A stretch of 7,698 nt of DNA, taken from positions 1 through 7,698 of the forward strand of contig CATKXN010000134.1 in the NCBI GenBank assembly GCA_949840605.1, in the 5' to 3' direction. A program made the translations under genes and the position numbers. This document shows positions 5,707-7,698 of this stretch, one piece after another. The notes below the pieces were generated by a model. It was not told the DNA's origin. It was given only the letters and a program-made list of their open reading frames with translations, and made no database searches. Position 1 is the stretch's first letter, and each line of letters starts with the position of its first letter. This DNA is from an uncultured Alistipes sp. (GTDB lineage Bacteria; Bacteroidota; Bacteroidia; Bacteroidales; Rikenellaceae).

Positions 5707-6344
5707 AATCCCAAATCTTCGTCGATCAGTACCACCAGCACCCGTTTGTCGGGCCAGCAGCGCAGCATCTCCATCCGGGTGTTGCAGACCCGGTCCTGCG
5801 CGTTGCAGTCCGAGCAGACGCCCGTTTTGGCGCAGGGAGTGCGGAATCCCGGGTGTCGGGCGATGTTCTGCGGCGCCGCGATGCGGCGGATGCGCTCCTC
5901 GGCCGCGTCGCGGTCGGCCACCACCTTGTTGCGGCCCGCCGCGATAATCACCTTGCGGGGGCCGAACGCCACCGGGGCGATGCGGTTGCCCACTTTGTCG
6001 AGCCAGTGGAGCGTCCCGGCTTCGGTCACGGCATTCACGCCCGTCACGAAGAGGTCCGACATCAGGGCCTGCCGGCGTATCTCGAGCCGTTCCTCATAGG
6101 GCATCGAGGGGTCGAAACCGTCGAGCAGCGTCACTTCGTCGTTGCCGGCCAACCATTCGAGGATGCCCGTCGCGCGCATCGTCATCGAATCGCCGAACGA
6201 CGCCAGCCGGGGCCGGCACTCTTCGGCGGCGGCCTTCATCACGGCGAAGGCGTCGGCCGTACTTCCGACGGCCACGGCGTCGAAACGGTGCCGTCGCAGC
6301 GCCGCGGCGCAGGCTTCCAGTTTTTCCATGCTCTCTTTTGCCAT
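5703..6344 (-). CDS. LUD-domain protein (LutC/YkgG-like) with C-terminal cysteine cluster
   Basis: A 213-residue cytoplasmic protein of the LUD family (the LutB/LutC lactate-utilisation domain, formerly DUF162). Family marks: FGDSMTM (50-56, the glycine/serine substrate-phosphate loop, elsewhere S.GGS.T), VNAVTEAGTLHWLD (103-116), and VAFGPRKVIIAAGRNKVV (125-142), which carries the family 'G....I.v.G.nKi' block. Residues 171-196 hold Cys171, Cys177, Cys180, Cys187 and Cys196, with the pattern C-x5-C-x2-C-x6-C, a likely metal or Fe-S site. No lutA/lutB neighbours are present, so a role in lactate oxidation is not supported by context; single LUD proteins are common and mostly uncharacterised. 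The start could be Met1 at 6344 or Met6 at 6329. A strong promoter ends 4 bp before Met1. The stop overlaps the lipoprotein ATG. Confidence 0.88.
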   Translation of the reverse strand: MAKESMEKLEACAAALRRHRFDAVAVGSTADAFAVMKAAAEECRPRLASFGDSMTMRATGILEWLAGNDEVTLLDGFDPSMPYEERLEIRRQALMSDLFVTGVNAVTEAGTLHWLDKVGNRIAPVAFGPRKVIIAAGRNKVVADRDAAEERIRRIAAPQNIARHPGFRTPCAKTGVCSDCNAQDRVCNTRMEMLRCWPDKRVLVVLIDEDLGL

Positions 6345-6348
6345 CTCA

Positions 6349-6379
6349 CAAAGGTAATTTATTTTCCGGTTTCTGCAAA
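6349..6379 (-). promoter_or_regulatory. consensus Bacteroidota promoter in front of the LUD-lipoprotein-radA unit
   Basis: Read on the minus strand: TTTG (6379-6376), 19 bp, then TACCTTTG (6356-6349), a perfect TAnnTTTG box with the same spacing as the promoter at 747-777. The -7 box ends only 4 bp before the annotated ATG (6344-6342), so transcription would start at or very near the first codon. Confidence 0.85.
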
Positions 6380-6442
6380 ACGCCTGTTCCCGTTCGAGCG
6401 CAAAATCCGTGACGTTCTGTATCGGCCTCCGGGGGCGTATGC

Positions 6443-6476
6443 GAACGAAGGCGCGGACTGTTCCGCGCCTTCGTTC
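6443..6476 (-). terminator. 15-bp perfect hairpin ending the metalloprotease transcript
   Basis: GAACGAAGGCGCGGA (6443-6457) pairs perfectly with TCCGCGCCTTCGTTC (6462-6476) around the loop CTGT. It lies 21 bases past the metalloprotease stop on the minus strand and upstream of the LUD promoter, so it should insulate the two units. No T-run follows, so it may stop polymerase inefficiently or act as a 3'-end stabiliser. Confidence 0.75.
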
Positions 6477-6480
6477 CGAA

Positions 6481-6494
6481 CGGGGTTCTCCCCG
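6481..6494 (-). other. small second hairpin between metalloprotease stop and terminator
   Basis: CGGGG (6481-6485) and CCCCG (6490-6494) pair around TTCT, three bases after the metalloprotease stop codon and four bases before the large hairpin. Together they form a tandem stem-loop 3' end. On its own it is too short to be convincing. Confidence 0.35.
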
Positions 6495-6497
6495 GGA

Positions 6498-7698
6498 TCA
6501 GTCCACTTTCAGCGAGTTCTCGATCCTGCGGAGCATGTAACGGCAGAAATCCCGTGACGAAGCGTCCGACGCCGCGGCGACGCCCCGTCGATAGATGTCG
6601 CGGAGCTGCAGCAGCATGCCGTAGTAGACGTGCTCCGAGAAATCCCTGGCGTAGTACGTCATGCGGTATTTGCCGTATGCGCTGATCGGCTCCAGTGTCG
6701 CCGAGGCCTCGTAGGGGAATGCGGGCTGCATGGCCTCTTCGTCCGCCGCCGCGAACGCCGCGGACCGGCCCCGTGCGGCTTTCGGCTCCGCGAGCACTTT
6801 CGAGCCGCCGATGACCACGCCCGTAAACGCCTGCTGAAGCAGCCGGTTGTAGTCGGACAGCTTGCGTCCGGCCTTCACGTCGCGGAAGATGTAGTCGGCC
6901 ATGTCCGCCGCCATCTCTCCCGGCGTATAGGCACCCGAAAGTCCGTTCTGGTAGCGGGGCAGGGTCTCCATGCGCTTCATCAGCGTCCCCAGGCAATCCG
7001 CCTGCACCGATTGCGGGAGATTGGCCAGCTGGCCTTCGGTGAGCTTCGTGTCGAGCCACGAGAGGTCCTCGATGGCCTTCAGCGTCTCCTTCACATAACG
7101 CCGCTGCTCCTCCTTGGGCACGACGCGGAGCATCGTCTGCCCGTCGCCCTCCGTGACCTCGGTGTAGTAGACGCCGCCGATGTAGGCCGCCATGTAGGAA
7201 ATCACCTCCCGGACGCCCTGCGAGAGCGCCGCAATGGCCTCCGTGCGGTAGCTTCCGTCCGCATCGCGTCCTTCGAGCCACTCCGCCGCGTGCCGTGCTA
7301 CGGTGCGCAGGTTCTCGAAACGGTAGCGGGTGCGCTTCACGGGGTCGTCGCCCAGATTGTAGTAGGCCAGCCGCACGTCGCCGAAATAGTAGTCGTACCA
7401 GTAGTTGCCGTAATAGTAGGCCGGGTCGCCGGCTTTCTCGCGGAGCATCTCCGAGAGTGCTTTCTGCTCCTCGGCGGGAGTCCTGGCTCCTGCGATGTCG
7501 CCGTAGAGCCAGCGGACGGCGAAGTAGTCGTATTTGCCCAGACAGTCGTTCACCAGCCGCACGCCCTTGTCCCCGGGCTGTGCCAGGTAGTTGTAGTCGT
7601 TGAGCGCCGTGATCGACGAGCAGAGCCCGTTTTCGCGGGTGAAGGCCGCCGAGCGCAGCGAGTCGGTCGGGTAGGCCGCCGCTGCGGCGTAGTTGGTC
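6498..7698 (-). CDS. zinc-dependent metalloprotease, EcxA/met-zincin type (C-terminal part; 5' end outside window)
   Basis: The final 399 codons of a large gene; the frame is open to the right edge with no stop. The first visible residues, TNYAAAAAYPTDSLRSAAFT, then SSITALNDYNYLAQPGD and LGKYDYFAVRWLYG, match the segment that follows the HExxHxxGxxH zinc site in Bacteroidota zinc-dependent metalloproteases of the DUF5117/DUF4953 group. Here the S-I-T-A-L-N-D-Y stretch takes the place of the usual 'SIMDYAR.NY'. The zinc site itself and the signal peptide must lie beyond 7698. The rest is helical and tyrosine-rich, with a C-terminal SLKVD end. These proteins are usually exported, several hundred residues longer, and presumably degrade proteins outside the cytoplasm; the substrate is unknown. 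A GTG at 7560-7562 is not the start, because homology continues upstream of it. Two hairpins follow the stop. Confidence 0.85.
   Translation of the reverse strand, partial: TNYAAAAAYPTDSLRSAAFTRENGLCSSITALNDYNYLAQPGDKGVRLVNDCLGKYDYFAVRWLYGDIAGARTPAEEQKALSEMLREKAGDPAYYYGNYWYDYYFGDVRLAYYNLGDDPVKRTRYRFENLRTVARHAAEWLEGRDADGSYRTEAIAALSQGVREVISYMAAYIGGVYYTEVTEGDGQTMLRVVPKEEQRRYVKETLKAIEDLSWLDTKLTEGQLANLPQSVQADCLGTLMKRMETLPRYQNGLSGAYTPGEMAADMADYIFRDVKAGRKLSDYNRLLQQAFTGVVIGGSKVLAEPKAARGRSAAFAAADEEAMQPAFPYEASATLEPISAYGKYRMTYYARDFSEHVYYGMLLQLRDIYRRGVAAASDASSRDFCRYMLRRIENSLKVD

Noticed and set aside
4807..6557. Plus-strand open frames opposite radA, the lipoprotein and LUD genes
   Set aside because: Same reason: shadows of well-supported minus-strand genes.
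7560..7562. GTG as start of the metalloprotease-like gene
   Set aside because: The same frame stays open to 7697 and codes family-specific sequence (DSLRS, YLAQPGD), so the gene is simply cut by the window edge.
1..7698. Mobile element, CRISPR array, defence island, tRNA or rRNA
   Set aside because: No transposase, integrase, spaced direct repeats, cloverleaf or nuclease/toxin genes could be seen; the window reads as ordinary chromosome.

Overview
The window looks like chromosomal core sequence from a GC-rich member of the Bacteroidales, most like Alistipes (Rikenellaceae). The reasons are: Bacteroidota-type promoters (TTTG, 19 bp spacer, TAnnTTTG); a DUF4831-type exported protein and an EcxA-type (met-zincin, DUF5117/DUF4953-like) zinc metalloprotease, both families I know mainly from this phylum; and GC content that by eye is well above the Bacteroides norm. 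I see no phage, insertion sequence, CRISPR array, tRNA or rRNA.

Left part, plus strand (1-2362): the 3' half of a terminator hairpin from an upstream unit, then trmN (tRNA A37 N6-methyltransferase), a DUF4831-type secreted protein with a clear promoter whose -33 box overlaps the trmN stop codon, and 13 bp later a HEAT-repeat protein of the DNA alkylation repair (AlkD-like) family.

Middle part, minus strand (2365-6379): a well-formed promoter sits directly in front of a LUD-domain protein. That gene is translationally coupled by an ATGA overlap to a small lipoprotein with a Pro-Glu-Thr linker, which is followed after one base by radA. After 103 bp come an SDR-type NAD-sugar epimerase/decarboxylase homologue and a small thioredoxin. 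These five genes may be read together. The thioredoxin stop lies 2 bp from the stop of the convergent AlkD-like gene, and a strong hairpin inside the end of the AlkD-like gene is placed to end the minus-strand transcript.

Right part, minus strand (6498-7698): the last 399 codons of a large zinc-dependent metalloprotease, entering just after its zinc site, followed by two tandem hairpins that probably end its transcript.

The genes are mostly housekeeping: tRNA modification, recombination and alkylation-type repair, redox. I do not find a new multi-gene system. The most interesting points are the adjacent epimerase-like and thioredoxin genes, each lacking a residue normally needed for catalysis (Tyr to Leu in YxxxK; CGPC to CGPS), and a consensus promoter so close to the LUD gene that its mRNA would be leaderless or its start codon misassigned.
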